A stretch of DNA of 64,000 nt from Microthyrium microscopicum. Lineage: Eukaryota > Ascomycota > Dothideomycetes > Microthyriales > Microthyriaceae. The position numbers were made by a program, and so were the translations under genes. Below, in pieces: positions 33,163 to 44,743 of this stretch (position 1 is the first letter of the stretch; every line of letters starts with the position of its first letter). The notes beneath the pieces are model-generated. The model was not told where the DNA came from and made no database searches. It saw only the letters and a program-made list of their open reading frames with translations. The stretch lies in assembly GCA_010405405.1 (NCBI GenBank), contig MU004230.1, forward strand, positions 1,447,744-1,511,743, read 5' to 3'.

Positions 33163-34855
33163 TCGGTTCTGAAATTCAATTAGAATGGAAACTCCAGGCC
33201 AATCATGAATAGAGGACTTGAAGTTCGCTAGCAGAATTTTCATGTCATACTCAAACTATTCAGTACAGTCTGGTTGGATTGCATAACTCATATTTCATAT
33301 CACAGGAATCACCATGGTCGCATCAGGGACGGGCTGAGGAGCTATTGGATCTGTAAAAGAAAGGTCAGCTTGATAGAGCAGAATAGTCCACGCATTTCAG
33401 CCCCAGTTTGATGTATCTATTGAAGGTTGTTCCTAGTATGTTGCACCTCTATCGTGGCGCTGGCTGAGCAAGTCTCAAGCTCGCCTAAAAAGCCCATAGA
33501 AATCTAGAATAGGACACGCTGCGACTGTGGCAGTACCGTGGAACTATTCACACGATGTTGTCCGCGAACTCGACCAGTAAACTCAAGTTGGTTGACCTAC
33601 CTGAGACCTCTTATCATCGAATACTGAAGGTAGAAAGACTTGCGATTAAATCATCGACCACAACATCATCAGCACCGCTGTCAACTCTCGATTTGGTCCG
33701 TGGCTGTCACTTCTGCGTCTATCAATATCTCGTCTTGCTCACTGGATGCCTATTCGTCCACCTGGGCTTTCCATCGGAAAATGCACGAATACAAGACCAG
33801 TCTATATAAGTCAGTCTTAAGGAACTAGTACATAGAAACAAATTAACTTACACAGACCTAATAGGACCTAAGTTGTAACTAATCACTAAAAGGTGCAGCT
33901 GCAGTATCCACATTTCCAAACGCGTCTGCCCGCGAACCAGTGGATCGCTGGCTCCAATTCCTAACGACCTCACAACGCAACTACATCTGGTCAGACATGA
34001 CGAAATTCTGACCCGACAGCGCCCCATTTTTACTGGCATGCTTCTGTGAGGCTTGAAAAGAGTCAAGAACGATGGAAGATGCCATCCATTTTCTACAGAG
34101 ATGAGCCGCTCAGAGGCCCTGACCTGCCAGCGGCCCAGCCGCCACCAACAGGCCTACGGCATCATTTTTATACCAGGCTCAGCTTCTTTCTTGTCTTCAA
34201 AGTATCTGGTTGTTTTCAAGCTTCACCCCTGTATGGTAAAGATCCAGTGTTCTTTCCCGCTTGTGCCTGCTGCTCCTTATAATCTTGATGGATCTATGCA
34301 TAAACGACGGTGCAGCGGCCAATTGAAGTCAAGCCATATGTCATGCCACGAGTCACCTGTCCTCCGCCCAGGAAAGCCTGCAAAATGCAAGTCTGCAGGC
34401 TCGACGATGATCGATAATGAGAACGGCCATAAACATTGAATTTGAAGAAATCATTTGGCATCGCAATATCGAAACTTGAGCCAAAGATACTGCCTGTTGA
34501 CAGAAAACATTGACAATAGGGGTTGTACTGAAATCTGATCCTGCCTTGGTGGCACACGGGTAGCGGTTTGACATCAATCACCACCGCCAAGCATACAAGA
34601 CCATTTTTGATTGGTTTCGTTCTGCCAATTGTTAGTGCGGCATTGGAGATGTGCGTTGATGGCTGAAATTTCGTCAAGACACTGGCCCAATTCTGGCGCT
34701 ACTACTTGTTGTTTTTCTGTTCTAGACTTCAGCTTGAACTCTGCTCCATTTTGTAAGCAAAATGGAGAACTAATATAAAGAAACCTTAGTTACTAGTCGT
34801 TGCAGCCCAAACTTGTCCCTCTACGGAATCACGGTAATCATTGAACGTGTTCACG
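33163..34855. other. 1.69-kb intergenic region between two secreted-protein genes
   Basis: No convincing gene. Frames of 60-130 codons overlap each other on both strands without domain signals. The right end contains the perfect inverted repeat at 34744-34767 and a TATAAA at 34774-34779. Confidence 0.45.
34744..34767. promoter_or_regulatory. Perfect 10-bp inverted repeat upstream of TATA-like box
   Basis: CTCCATTTTG and its exact reverse complement CAAAATGGAG are separated by TAAG. The element ends 7 bp before a TATAAA (34774-34779), which lies about 80 bp before the start codon of the Thr-rich secreted protein. It could be a dyad operator for a dimeric regulator or an incidental hairpin. 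Confidence 0.5.
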
Positions 34856-36410
34856 ATGAATTTCTTCACACTCGTTACTATACTGGCTTCCCAGCTGGGC
34901 AGTGTTGTTGCTGCTCCAACCCCTGGACTCGAACTTCAAGCACGCGCAGTACCGCTAGCAGCTTGCAAGTTACCAGTCGCATCTGTGTTGTCTAAAATAC
35001 AAGCATACGAATTTTGTACATCGTGGCTCGGAATCAAAACCAGTACAGTCTCAGGTGAGCTATATCTGGCTGGTCTAGAAATCATCTAATCATATCAGCC
35101 ATAAAAACCACTGTCGTCCTGACCACAACAGCATCAACGAAGACTTCAACTTCAACCGTAAGTTAACATCGAGCAAACCGCATAGTGGCTGGTCTTGTGG
35201 TCTTGAATCGGCTAACCATAAACCACGATAGGTTCTGGCAACCGCCTCAGCTGATACAGTGATTGATACGACCACGACAGTACTTAGCACGTCCTTTGCT
35301 CCAACAGCAACTAATACCGTACCTACTACCGTCACAGTTGTGTCTTCTATCACTGCGCTTACGACTTCTACTAGCACATCTACCTCGTAAGTCCTCAAGT
35401 GCTCATGTCAGTGATGAAATCTGGATTGGCATAGCTCACGTAAAAACTTTAGCACGAGCACTACCTTTCTCTACGATATTCAGAATAAAAGAAAGGCAAA
35501 GAGAACCGCGAAACCGGCCAAACCCAATGGTGAAGCATTCTTCTCATGATCTCTCATAACAATTATTGACGGGCCTTCAGAGTTGCAAATATTCGCTGAC
35601 AGTCTTATATCCTCTGCTTGTTCATGTATAGCAACCACGCCAGTTGTCACATCCACATCTACAACCGCCACGACCTCTGCCGTCGTCAGTGTAGCCAACA
35701 TCTTAACGACGACAACTTCCACTGGTTCTACGATTATTGTTACTCACACCAGCATCGTCACTCAAGTGTCTGTCATTAACACAACTGTAAGTACTTTTTA
35801 CATTACAGTCTAGCAGCTAGATTATGTCTAACAACACACAGCCCTCGACAACTATCACAAGCATCACAACGACCACAGTACCGACCACCATCGCCACTAG
35901 CACCACCGTCGTCAGCACAACTGTGACAGCGTTGGCCATTGAAGATGTAGTCATCACACCTGTTGAACTTGACGGATGCACTGTTGGCACAAATTTTGCA
36001 CGATTCAACAACATCGGCGGAAACAGTTTCGAACAAGCTGGTCAATTTTGCGCTGCCAGATGCGTCGGTGAGTTGTCTTGCAAGCACTTTCATAGTGGAA
36101 AAGATTTGAAATCATTGGCTAATGTATATTGTACAGCCGCCGGTAAGACCAATTGCGACGACTTTTTCACACAACAGAATCTGCCAGGAGGAACTTGGGA
36201 CTGCTTCCTGTGAGTTGTCATGTGTGAGGCATCGCGTGTCGAAACTAACTGTGCTTCTAGTCTACGCCTACAGGATGAGTTGAACACTAACTTCTTTTGT
36301 AACAATCCAAACATTGGAAGAGCGGCTGAATGGATGTAAGTGATTCTTGATACATAATTCTGGTCGAACGAATACTTGATGCTAACAAACTCGACAGTAT
36401 CATCTATTAG
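34856..36410 (+). CDS. Secreted threonine-rich protein with C-terminal cysteine domain
   Basis: Nine-exon model: 34856-35054, 35099-35157, 35232-35386, 35453-35529, 35632-35786, 35842-36067, 36137-36209, 36261-36335 and 36398-36410; all phases agree and give 343 residues. The signal peptide is MNFFTLVTILASQLGSVVAA. The middle consists of Thr/Ser/Val-rich stalks (TTVVLTTTASTKTSTST, TVPTTVTVVSSITALTTSTS), typical of O-mannosylated wall proteins. The C-terminal 100 residues carry a small Cys domain (DGCTVGTNFARFNN, QFCAARC, TNCDDFF, TWDCF) resembling the apple/PAN-like cell-surface modules of fungal stalk proteins. Exon 4 (FLYDIQNKRKAKRTAKP) is the least certain. Intron 36068-36136 is 69 bp, in frame and stop-free. 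The role is probably at the cell wall or extracellular, in contact with environment or host. Confidence 0.6.
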
Positions 36411-37604
36411 TATAGGTAGCCTGCAAATAGTGACCAAACAAGATATCTGTTCCGATCGAATATAGGATGGCAGAGTTGTCATATAATTGTTCAATACCTT
36501 CCGTGGACTGCTCATACGTGGTCTGCGGGATCCAAAAAGTGGTACTCTCACCGTGTGCCCACCCTGACCACGCTCTTTTGGCAAGAACCACGCGAACAAG
36601 GCAGCAACGACGGCGATTGAACCGTGTACACACCGTGTGAACACTGACCTAAGTGCTAGCTACGATCGAAACTATTCTTTAGTGGTAACCTCACCGTGTC
36701 TCGAATCCTAGAACCCTCCTATGAGTTTGGTGCATCTCAGTAAGCACGGTTGCATTCCACGTACCAAACAAGCTTCATTTCTTGCATCCTTCATGCCTTC
36801 ACCCGCATCTCCACGTACCTTGTGATGTTGAAGGCACGAAGATACAGTGTCTCTTCTTGTCACTGACAGTCGGGAAGAAGCACGAGGGAGTGAATCAGCC
36901 TGTCCGTATCATGCTGACCGCCCAATCCTGCTCGACTGTCGAGCAAGCTGCAAGCTGCAAGCTGCAAGCTGCAAGCTGCAAGCTAGACAAGTACTCTCGA
37001 GCAATGATTCTGTAATGACTATGGGCGCGAAAAGAACGAGAGTATGAAGCTGATAGGGTCAATGTCGAGGAAGTTGGAGAATGTACTTAGCCACTAAGCC
37101 TAAATTGGCGGTGAGGATGATGTTTCGAGAATCAAACATTGTTCATGAAGTAGAGATGTATTTTGGAAAACTCCGATTTCGATTGAATCCGATAAATGGT
37201 CAGCTAAAGATTACTCCGTATTCTCCGAATCCTAATCATCATGTTGGTTGAGCTGGGGTAGAATGGGTCTAGAGCAGACTAGCGTCCAATGATTAAAAAT
37301 CCGAGCATCGGATGCAAGACATTTGATCTCGCCTTCTATCCAGAACTCTCCACCCTTGACCAATCCCCAACAATCCACGATTACACAATCACCAACTCCA
37401 TAAAAACCCTTCTTCCCTCCCTCAACATCTCCAATTCCAATCGTCAAACTGTTCTCCTCAGCATTTAAACGCGTTCGGCTGCCCCTCCGCGCCTCAGCCA
37501 GCATACCAATTATCACACTCGCAACCACCCTCAACCACAAACCCCCCACCACCCAAAACCTCTCCTCCCTCCCCACTACCCTCAGCAAATCTACCACGCG
37601 CAGC
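36411..37604. other. 1.19-kb intergenic region
   Basis: It holds the 3' UTR of the Thr-rich secreted gene, a 7-bp tandem repeat (36943-36984) and the TRR1 promoter/5' UTR, which is C-rich from about 37330 on. No gene is supported. Confidence 0.5.
36943..36984. repeat. 7-bp tandem repeat, six copies
   Basis: GCAAGCT is repeated six times without error. As 7 is not a multiple of 3 and no gene covers it, it is a simple minisatellite. Confidence 0.95.
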
Positions 37605-38698
37605 ATGCACTCCAAACTCGTAATCATTGGCTCCGGGCCCGCCGGCCACACCGCCGCCATCTACGCCGCGCGCGCCGACCTCAAACCCGTCCTCTACGAA
37701 GGTTTTCTCGCCCTCGGAATCGCAGCCGGCGGGCAATTAACCACCACCGATGAAGTCGAAAACTACCCCGGTTTCACGATGATCAAGGGCGGCGAGCTCA
37801 TGGACTCTATGCGCGCGCAATCTATCGCCTGTGGCACAGAGATTGTGAGCCAGACGGTGGCGAAGGTGGACTTTAAGGCGAAACCCTTCAAGTACTGGCT
37901 GCATCCGATGGGCGATGATGAAAGCGTGGAGGAGGAAGAACATACTGCGGACGCGGTGATTATTGCGACGGGCGCAAAGGCTAGACGGCTGGATCTGAAG
38001 GGCGAGGAAACGTATTGGGGAAATGGCGTGTCTGCTTGTGCGGTGTGTGATGGGAGTCTGCCCATGTTTCGCAATCAACCGCTTGTTGTGATTGGTGGTG
38101 GTGATTCGGCGGTCGAGGAGGCGATGTATCTGACTAAGAAGGCATCGAAAGTGACAGTGTTGGTGAGAAGGGATGTGCTAAGGGCCAGTAAAGCGAACGC
38201 TAAGCGGCTCATGTCACATCCCAAAGTCGAGATTCTATGGGAAACGGCAGCGACGGAAATTACGGGTGCGACACCGCAAGGGACCATGTCAGGATTAACG
38301 ATTAAGAATTTAAAGACTGGAAAGGAGGAGAGCATAGAGGCAAGAGGGTTGTTTTACGCAGTTGGCCATGACCCGGCTACGCTTCTATTCAAGGGTCAAC
38401 TTGATATGGATGAGGATGGGTATCTTATCACAACGCCGGGACGAGGCTTAACGAATATTCCTGGTGTTTTCGCTGCTGGCGATGTACAGGATAAGAAGTA
38501 TCGTCAAGCGATTACCAGCGCAGGTCAGTATTTCCCAATAACTAATTTCTTCCAAGATACTAACAGTTTTTAGGCTCTGGCTGTGTTGCTGCATTAGAAG
38601 CAGAGCACTATCTCGCAGGCTTAGAGGACGAAGAGCCATTGAGAACGCAGGCTGATGCACATGGACATGATGGAGCTGTTGTCAATGGGAAAATATGA
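37605..38698 (+). CDS. TRR1: Thioredoxin reductase (NADPH)
   Basis: Exons 37605-38523 and 38574-38698 (50-bp intron, donor GTCAGT) give 347 residues. The FAD-binding GSGPAG is at 10-15, the redox-active CAVC at 145-148 and the NADPH-binding GGGDSA at 164-169, followed by VTVLVRRDVLRAS. The second exon supplies GSGCVAALEAEHYLAGLE, the conserved end of the FAD domain. This is the low-molecular-weight, bacterial/fungal-type enzyme that reduces thioredoxin with NADPH in the cytosol and supports peroxiredoxins and ribonucleotide reductase. A 10-residue acidic insert (DDESVEEEEH) sits before the NADPH domain. No mitochondrial presequence is visible from this ATG; the preceding 5' UTR is C-rich. Confidence 0.97.
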
Positions 38699-39202
38699 AA
38701 CGATGCCATGCCTTCGACCAAAATTCGAAGATAGATGCTAGAGCTGTAGGGGAGTGGCATATCTGCCAGGGTTAGTAGGGCGTTCGCGGTATAGATTTGC
38801 TCGAGTAGCAATAAGTTAGACGCAATGTTTGAGATATAAATGTCTTTTAGACAGAAATGTTTTGGATCATGATTATATTCATAAATTCGTCGTCGAGTAC
38901 ACGCTATGATGATGGGGCATACGATCTATAATATTACACATAATCTTGAGCTCTCCTCCTGCTTTTTGATGGTAAGAGTGATGATGCGCCGATCAATTGC
39001 TTCCAGAGTGATGTCGCCCGAAACCTCAACTTTGCAATTCTGAGAGGACGGCATCACGTTGATGACTACATCCTGGGAAAGGGGTAGATAGAGGTTTACC
39101 CATTTGTGGTCTGAGACGTTGTCTTGTTTCGACGAGAACATGATACCTGTCATTGCTGTTGGTAAAGTTTCCGAGGAGATGGATAAGAACTGCACACTTT
39201 AT
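38699..39202. other. Convergent intergenic region; possible alternative last exon
   Basis: It holds the 3' ends of TRR1 and of the minus-strand coiled-coil gene. An open frame of 88 codons (39189-38926, minus) could be an alternative 3' exon of the latter; otherwise I see nothing. Confidence 0.4.
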
Positions 39203-39699
39203 TCAAGTATTAAGGAGTTGGAGCGCACTTTGGAAAGCCTCTACCACTTTGATGTCTAGGCGAGTTAGTAGTGGGCTCAAGTGACATTGATACTGGAACC
39301 TTACAATGGACTCGTTTGTCTTCCAGTTCATCTTCCGATACCTTGACGCGAGCGACGCGGGTCTTGAGTCTTGGAAATATGAGTAAAGGCTTGAATGTAT
39401 TGAGACTTAACAGTACCTCTTTTTGGCGCGTTCAGCATCATATTCATGCATGGTGCGTGCCCAGATGTTGAAGTACTACATAATGGTTGATTAGTGGCAA
39501 TCTGAAAACTAGTATGCAAATTCCATACAGCATTGAGTTTGGTAAGGTCATCGAATAGTTTTTGTTCAGCTTGCTCGAGCTGACTCATTTCACCCTCGAA
39601 CTGTGAATATAGGTTATCCCAGTCAAACGGCTGTATGGCTTCCTTGGGGTCGAATGTCTCAGGGGCGGCATTGTCCGTTTCTTGTTTACTGTCGGCCAT
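39203..39699 (-). CDS. Conserved small coiled-coil protein, 115 aa
   Basis: Minus-strand exons 39699-39529, 39475-39417, 39369-39305 and 39255-39203, joined in phase. The spliced protein runs from MADSKQETDN through a continuous helical region (MSQLEQAEQKLFDDLTKLNA, YFNIWARTMHEYDAERAKKR, LKTRVARVKVSEDELEDKRV, HYIKVVEAFQSALQLLNT). That is a heptad-rich coiled coil, expected of a subunit of a larger assembly. I do not recognise the complex. An alternative ending splices from 39245 (GTG|GTAGAG) to 39189, turning the last exon into an 11-nt microexon and adding 88 codons (FLSISSETLPTAM...) for a 189-residue protein; phases fit both. I favour the short form because AFQSALQLL continues the helix. 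Confidence 0.6.
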
Positions 39700-40437
39700 G
39701 ATGATTGCCAACGGATGGAACGAGTGAGTAGTAAAGTGGAAAGACTGTCAAAGTCTCGGGATTTTCAAGGAGAGGTAGTTGGACTTGTAGCTGGCCTAGG
39801 GAGGAAGGAGTGACAGAGAGCGGTGTTTATTGATTTGGCAGGAGCGACCAAGCCTTTGTTGTCCAGTCTTTTCTTGAATTATCATTTGCTAGACCGATCA
39901 CCATGCATCTGTTCCCTAGTTGCGCAAAAGATGCAAAGTGTTGGAGACGGCATACCCAATCACTGGCATATTGCACCTTGATGGTTCGTCGCTTGTGTTG
40001 GCCAAGCAGAGCTGATGCACACAAAATAGATCACAACGCGTCTATCCCACCCGGCCCACGCGCGTGCCAAACCGAGACACGCCATATCACGTGTAGATAC
40101 CTATTGCAACGCCTCCCAATTAATGACCAGTCAGTTGTATGGTTTAGAAATCGATAGAATGACACTCTAAGTCTTTGACTTACCTCACTTCCGCCCAGAC
40201 CCAGTCCTATGACACTGAGCAACCTCTACCTACCGTTAACCTATTCTCAGTCTTACCCCTCAAGCATTCCTCCTCGCCCAAGATCCAACTTCATCCTCAA
40301 CTCACATACCTTAAGAGTCAACACCATGACTTCTCTATAGAACGTTCCTCGCTGCGAGCTCATACTATCATGGATCCAATACTTCCCACCATACAACACC
40401 CCTTCAATCCTTGGAACGCAGTGGATCGCTATTCAAC
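39700..40437. promoter_or_regulatory. Divergent promoter between coiled-coil gene and ATG14
   Basis: This 738-bp interval has no convincing gene. The ATG14 side from about 40170 is pyrimidine-rich (5' UTR), with upstream ATGs in other frames at 40326 and 40370 that could form short upstream open frames. Confidence 0.45.
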
Positions 40438-41931
40438 ATGTCGGAGATGGACTGTGATATCTGTGGTCGCCTGGCCCAGGACAACCTGCCCTTTCACTGC
40501 TGCACATGCGCCCGCTCCTACCTTTACAACCATCGAATCGACCTAGCTACCGCCCTAGTAGATAAAGAGCAAGCCGCACGTCGTATAGATGCCGTAATAA
40601 CTGGGGACATCTCACGAGTACCCGCAACCACTACCCTCGATGGCGCGATAATGGATATGCGGGATGCCTCAAGGTCACACCACGTCGCAGAAGTTATGTC
40701 TGAAACTCTCCTTGTGAATGAGCGAATTCAAAAAGTGAGCGACCAGGCAAAGCTTCTTCGAGAGCAGATTGCGGAACACAAGAAACAGCTCTCAGAAATG
40801 AAAGCCAGGCATTCGAGACAGGCATCTGACGAAGAATCGGCTCGTTATGGTCTAGAGAATAGATCGAAATCTGATGTTGAGCAACTCAAAAAGAATATAC
40901 GACAGACCAAGAGATCTTGGGACGCAGACTATTTGGACATTATCCGTGGGCGGACCTCTCTTTGCCGTAATGCTGCAAGATTGGCCGGCATGGGTAAATC
41001 ACGAACCTCCGAGGGTAAAGTTGGCATGAAAGAGCATTTCAGAATCGCCAGAAAACTTCCAATATTCGATCTACGAGAAATAACTAACGCCGACCCGGAG
41101 GTTTTGACTGCTTCTTTGACACAAGTGGCCTACCTGGTCTCACAGGTATCTTCGTATCTTGCACTCCGACTCCCTGCAGAAATCGTCCTTCCCTACAAAG
41201 ACCATCCACAGCCCACAATATGCGCACCTAGTGCATCATACCTAGGACGAGATGGTGCTGGATCACAAAACTCGTCATCGCCAAGTAGTCCATCTGCGTC
41301 CAAGATTCTAGACCAAAAAGCTCACAGACCCCGTCCTCTATCTATATCGAAAACCATTTCTAAACTTCACAAGGATGATCCGGCCGGTTTCACATTTTTC
41401 ATCGAGGGCGTTTCTTTGCTTGCATGGGATATTGCATGGCTTTGCAAAACCCAAGGCATGTCTGGGATGACAGATTGGACTGATGTATGCTCTATGGGTC
41501 ACAATCTCTGGCAACTTCTGTCGGCAGATTCCCGAGGAGTTTCCAAGACCACTAGCGATGGATCAGTCAATGAAGCCGGCAAAGCGCGCGCATTGAATTT
41601 TCCCACGAAATTTGGACGATACTCCCATGGGAGCGCTCACTCGTTTTTCGGTTCAACTGAAGAATCTGACCTTGTCCGTGGTTGGAGGCTGTCACCAACA
41701 CGGGTCACTGATCGCGTTCGAGCTCATCTTGTAGGAGAGATGCAAGGCGCCGAATGGGAAGTGGTTGAAGAGCAAGAGTGGGATGATGCCGACGCAAGAC
41801 CAGAAGAAGAGCCAGTGCTTGTAGGAGGCCGAAGATGGAGCTCTGCGAACAGGAGTGATTCCCAGTCTGCGAAACCTGGTACGTCGGGCTGGACACGACT
41901 TAGATATCGCAATGAAAATTCCGGCGGGTAG
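40438..41931 (+). CDS. ATG14: Autophagy-related protein 14 (PI3-kinase complex I subunit)
   Basis: Single exon; the first ATG of the frame gives 497 residues. The N-terminus has the Atg14 cysteine signature: C6-x2-C9 and C21-C22-x-C24 (MDCDICGR, FHCCTCARSYLYNHRIDL). It is followed by a long coiled coil (VNERIQKVSDQAKLLREQIAEHKKQ, and again around SDVEQLKKNIRQTKRSWD). The middle has the Atg14/UVRAG-family block with YLVSQVSSYLALRLPAEIVLPY, and the C-terminus is polar with WD/E-rich patches. Atg14 recruits Vps34-Vps15-Atg6 to the pre-autophagosomal site to make PI3P. Distinction from Vps38/UVRAG rests on the N-terminal cysteines and the absence of a C2 domain. With the NBR1-like gene it makes two autophagy genes in the window, 21 kb apart and not obviously co-regulated. 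Confidence 0.82.
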   Translation: MSEMDCDICGRLAQDNLPFHCCTCARSYLYNHRIDLATALVDKEQAARRIDAVITGDISRVPATTTLDGAIMDMRDASRSHHVAEVMSETLLVNERIQKVSDQAKLLREQIAEHKKQLSEMKARHSRQASDEESARYGLENRSKSDVEQLKKNIRQTKRSWDADYLDIIRGRTSLCRNAARLAGMGKSRTSEGKVGMKEHFRIARKLPIFDLREITNADPEVLTASLTQVAYLVSQVSSYLALRLPAEIVLPYKDHPQPTICAPSASYLGRDGAGSQNSSSPSSPSASKILDQKAHRPRPLSISKTISKLHKDDPAGFTFFIEGVSLLAWDIAWLCKTQGMSGMTDWTDVCSMGHNLWQLLSADSRGVSKTTSDGSVNEAGKARALNFPTKFGRYSHGSAHSFFGSTEESDLVRGWRLSPTRVTDRVRAHLVGEMQGAEWEVVEEQEWDDADARPEEEPVLVGGRRWSSANRSDSQSAKPGTSGWTRLRYRNENSGG

Positions 41932-42683
41932 TTGAGACTTCATGGCGCTAAATGGCAGGATAACCACAAGATAGACTTTTAGATACGTTCATGAATATGA
42001 TATTGAATAATTATGCCTATACTTGTCCCATCTGAGCCATCTCTACCTCACGCTAAGTAATTGACAAAATAAATGGCGCGCTCTTCTTAGCTTGTTTGGC
42101 GCGTACACGCTATTTGATTTTTGTTAAGTCGAGCTTCTTAGATATCGCATACGATGGGAGTTAGAGAGCATGCTTTTCATAACATCAGATGCGGAGGTAG
42201 ACATCGCACTCGGTGGCTGATACACTCGACTTTGTCATTTTGAGAACGAAAGGCGGCTCAAAATCGAGACTAACCTAACTTGCTTTAGCCTTGACCAGAT
42301 GTGCCGCTAAAACTTCTGAGAGCGACCCCTGTCTGATGAAGCGTGTCCATTTCGAGCCCTCCATCTCAACATCTCAACTCCAATTCAGTCCTCCACCAAC
42401 CTGCCACTATCGTCTGGCGAGAGACAATTGCTGCTGCCTCTCTCTACATTCTCTTATACACACTGCCTGGCTTAATCTATTCTCCTAGACCTCACCCGAG
42501 TTGCCTTGTCCGTCCATGGCCAGGCTGGTCACTTTTTGACACTGTCCTTCGACGTTCCTTCATTCACTGAAGATTCAACGACCCATACCAATCGTCACTG
42601 AAGATCTGCTCGTGGACTGCATACCTCTGAGCACGATATACCTATTATAGAATTCCCTACATCCACCTTCATTCATCATCAAA
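41932..42683. other. Intergenic, ATG14 3' end to ERV46 5' UTR
   Basis: 752 bp with no gene. The right half is pyrimidine-rich leader sequence of ERV46. Confidence 0.5.
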
Positions 42684-44124
42684 ATGCCCGCCAAAAACCG
42701 CTTCACGCGCATCGACGCCTTTACAAAGACAGTTGAAGATGCTCGAGTGCGCACAACATCTGGTGGCATAGTCACCCTCACATCACTTCTAGTCATCCTA
42801 TGGCTCGTATGGGGAGAATGGGCTGAATACCGACAAGTCATTGTTCGGCCTGAATTGATAGTAGACAAAAGTCGAGGCGAGAAGATGGAGATTCACATGA
42901 ACGTCACATTTCCCCGGATACCGTGCGAACTACTTACCCTCGATGTCATGGATGTCAGCGGCGAAGTACAAACAGGCGTCATGCACGGCATTGCCAAAGT
43001 CCGCCTCGCGGCCGAAGACCAAGGCGGTCACGAACTTGAAGTCAAAGCATTAGATCTGTCAGTTCTCCCGGCGCATTTCTCACCCTCCCAATCTTCCACA
43101 ATTACTAACAACAAGCCATAGACATTCCGACGAAGCCAACCACCTCGACCCAAACTACTGCGGCGAATGCTACGGCGCCCCCGCCCCCGAACACGGCTTA
43201 AAAGCTGGCTGCTGCAACACCTGCGAAGAAGTCCGCGACGCCTACGCCCAAATTTCCTGGTCCTTTGGCCGCGGCGAAAACGTCGAACAATGCACCCGAG
43301 AGCATTACGCCGAGCGCCTCGATGCGCAACGCCGCGAAGGCTGTCGTCTAGAAGGCAGTATCCGCGTCAACAAAGTCGTTGGCAACTTCCACTTTGCACC
43401 CGGCAAATCCTTCTCCAACGGCAACATCCACGTACACGATCTCGAAAACTACTTCAAAGATGAAGGCGGACACAGCTTCACGCATAAAATACATCATCTA
43501 AGATTCGGTCCTGAATTACCGCAGCGCGCGATCCAGGCGCTGAGTGCGAGTTCGGGCGGCGGCGAGGTGTGGAGTAATCATCATGTGAATCCATTAGAGG
43601 GAAGTGAGCAGCATACGGATGATAAGACGTTCAATTATATGTATTTCGTCAAAGTCGTTAGTACGGCGTACCTACCGCTCGGATGGGAGAAGTTCAAGGG
43701 CAAGAGCATTGATACGGGCGCGCATGCGTATCCGCATGAGTGGGTGGGACTTGGTATGCTCGGACATGGAGATATGGGATCCATTGAGACGCATCAGTAC
43801 AGTGTGACAAGCCACAAGCGCAGTGTGACTGGTGGTGATGATTCGAAAGAGGGCCACAAGGAACGTATTCATGCGCGTGGTGGTATTCCTGGTGTCTTCT
43901 TCTCCTACGTAAGTCCACTCCGTACTCCTTCATAGACGCATGCTAATTCGGAGCAGGACATCTCACCCATGAAGGTCATTAACCGCGAAGTACGCTCCAA
44001 GACATTCAGCGGTTTCCTAGTTGGCGTCTGCGCAGTCATCGGCGGCACACTTACCGTCGCCGCCGCAATTGACCGCGCGCTCTACGAAGGCCACCGGACG
44101 GTGCGAAAGCTTAACAAGAATTAG
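42684..44124 (+). CDS. ERV46: ER-Golgi COPII vesicle protein Erv46
   Basis: Exons 42684-43057, 43122-43908 and 43957-44124 give 442 residues. The N-terminus KNRFTRIDAFTKTVEDARVRT and transmembrane segment 1 (VTLTSLLVILWLVW) are typical. A large lumenal domain follows with conserved NYCGECYGA and GCCNTCEEVRDAY cysteines and NFHFAPGKSF. The third exon supplies SPMKV and transmembrane segment 2 (FSGFLVGVCAVIGGTLTVAAAID), ending RTVRKLNKN in the cytosol. Erv46 with Erv41 cycles between ER and Golgi and returns escaped ER-resident proteins. Both introns are needed: intron 1 removes a frame that would end before the cysteine domain, and intron 2 gives the second membrane helix. Confidence 0.96.
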
Positions 44125-44743
44125 AGGAACAGATAGAACGAAGGGAGGATATAGATCAGATGACATATGAGTGCTTACAATGAAGCACTCTGACACAACT
44201 ACAAAACACCTTTTTACCGCATCGTGTATGGAGTTTTAAGGCACTGGGATAGCTTGCTGGGACTTTTGAGGGAATTGACACACTGTTTGATAAAAAGGTC
44301 GGCCGGTGCGGAAGTTTTATGTATGTATTAGGGGAGTCTTACCAAGTCAAATGTAGCAGCAGCAAATTCAAACAATCCAAACATCAATCACTTCATCACT
44401 ATCATGAGCAGAAATGAGAAAGTTATCAGCATTATAGCTGTATTACAAGAGCTAAACTACAACTATACTAATAATCCACCATCAATCCATCCAGAATCCC
44501 GTCGATTAGACCAGGGATCATCGCTAGTAATTTGCCCATCTCAAGCGACTCGCGGTCGAATGGGAGCTATAATCATTACAATAAGAGTATTCTTTTCACC
44601 GCTTGCTTTGTCCAAAAAAAAATCCTTCGCTGGTATGGGGATATCCCAATTCAATCAAGTCTATAAACATAACGAGGCCCCGTGGCCCAGAAAACGCCAA
44701 TTCGTAAACTTCGTGATCATCGCTTGACAAGTCAGAGCCACCA
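44125..44743. other. Convergent intergenic region
   Basis: 3' UTRs of ERV46 and RAX2; AT-rich, no gene or structured element seen. Confidence 0.5.

Noticed and set aside
36943-36984. GCAAGCT repeats as a coding repeat
   Set aside because: The 7-bp period breaks frame, and the surrounding open frames have no protein features.
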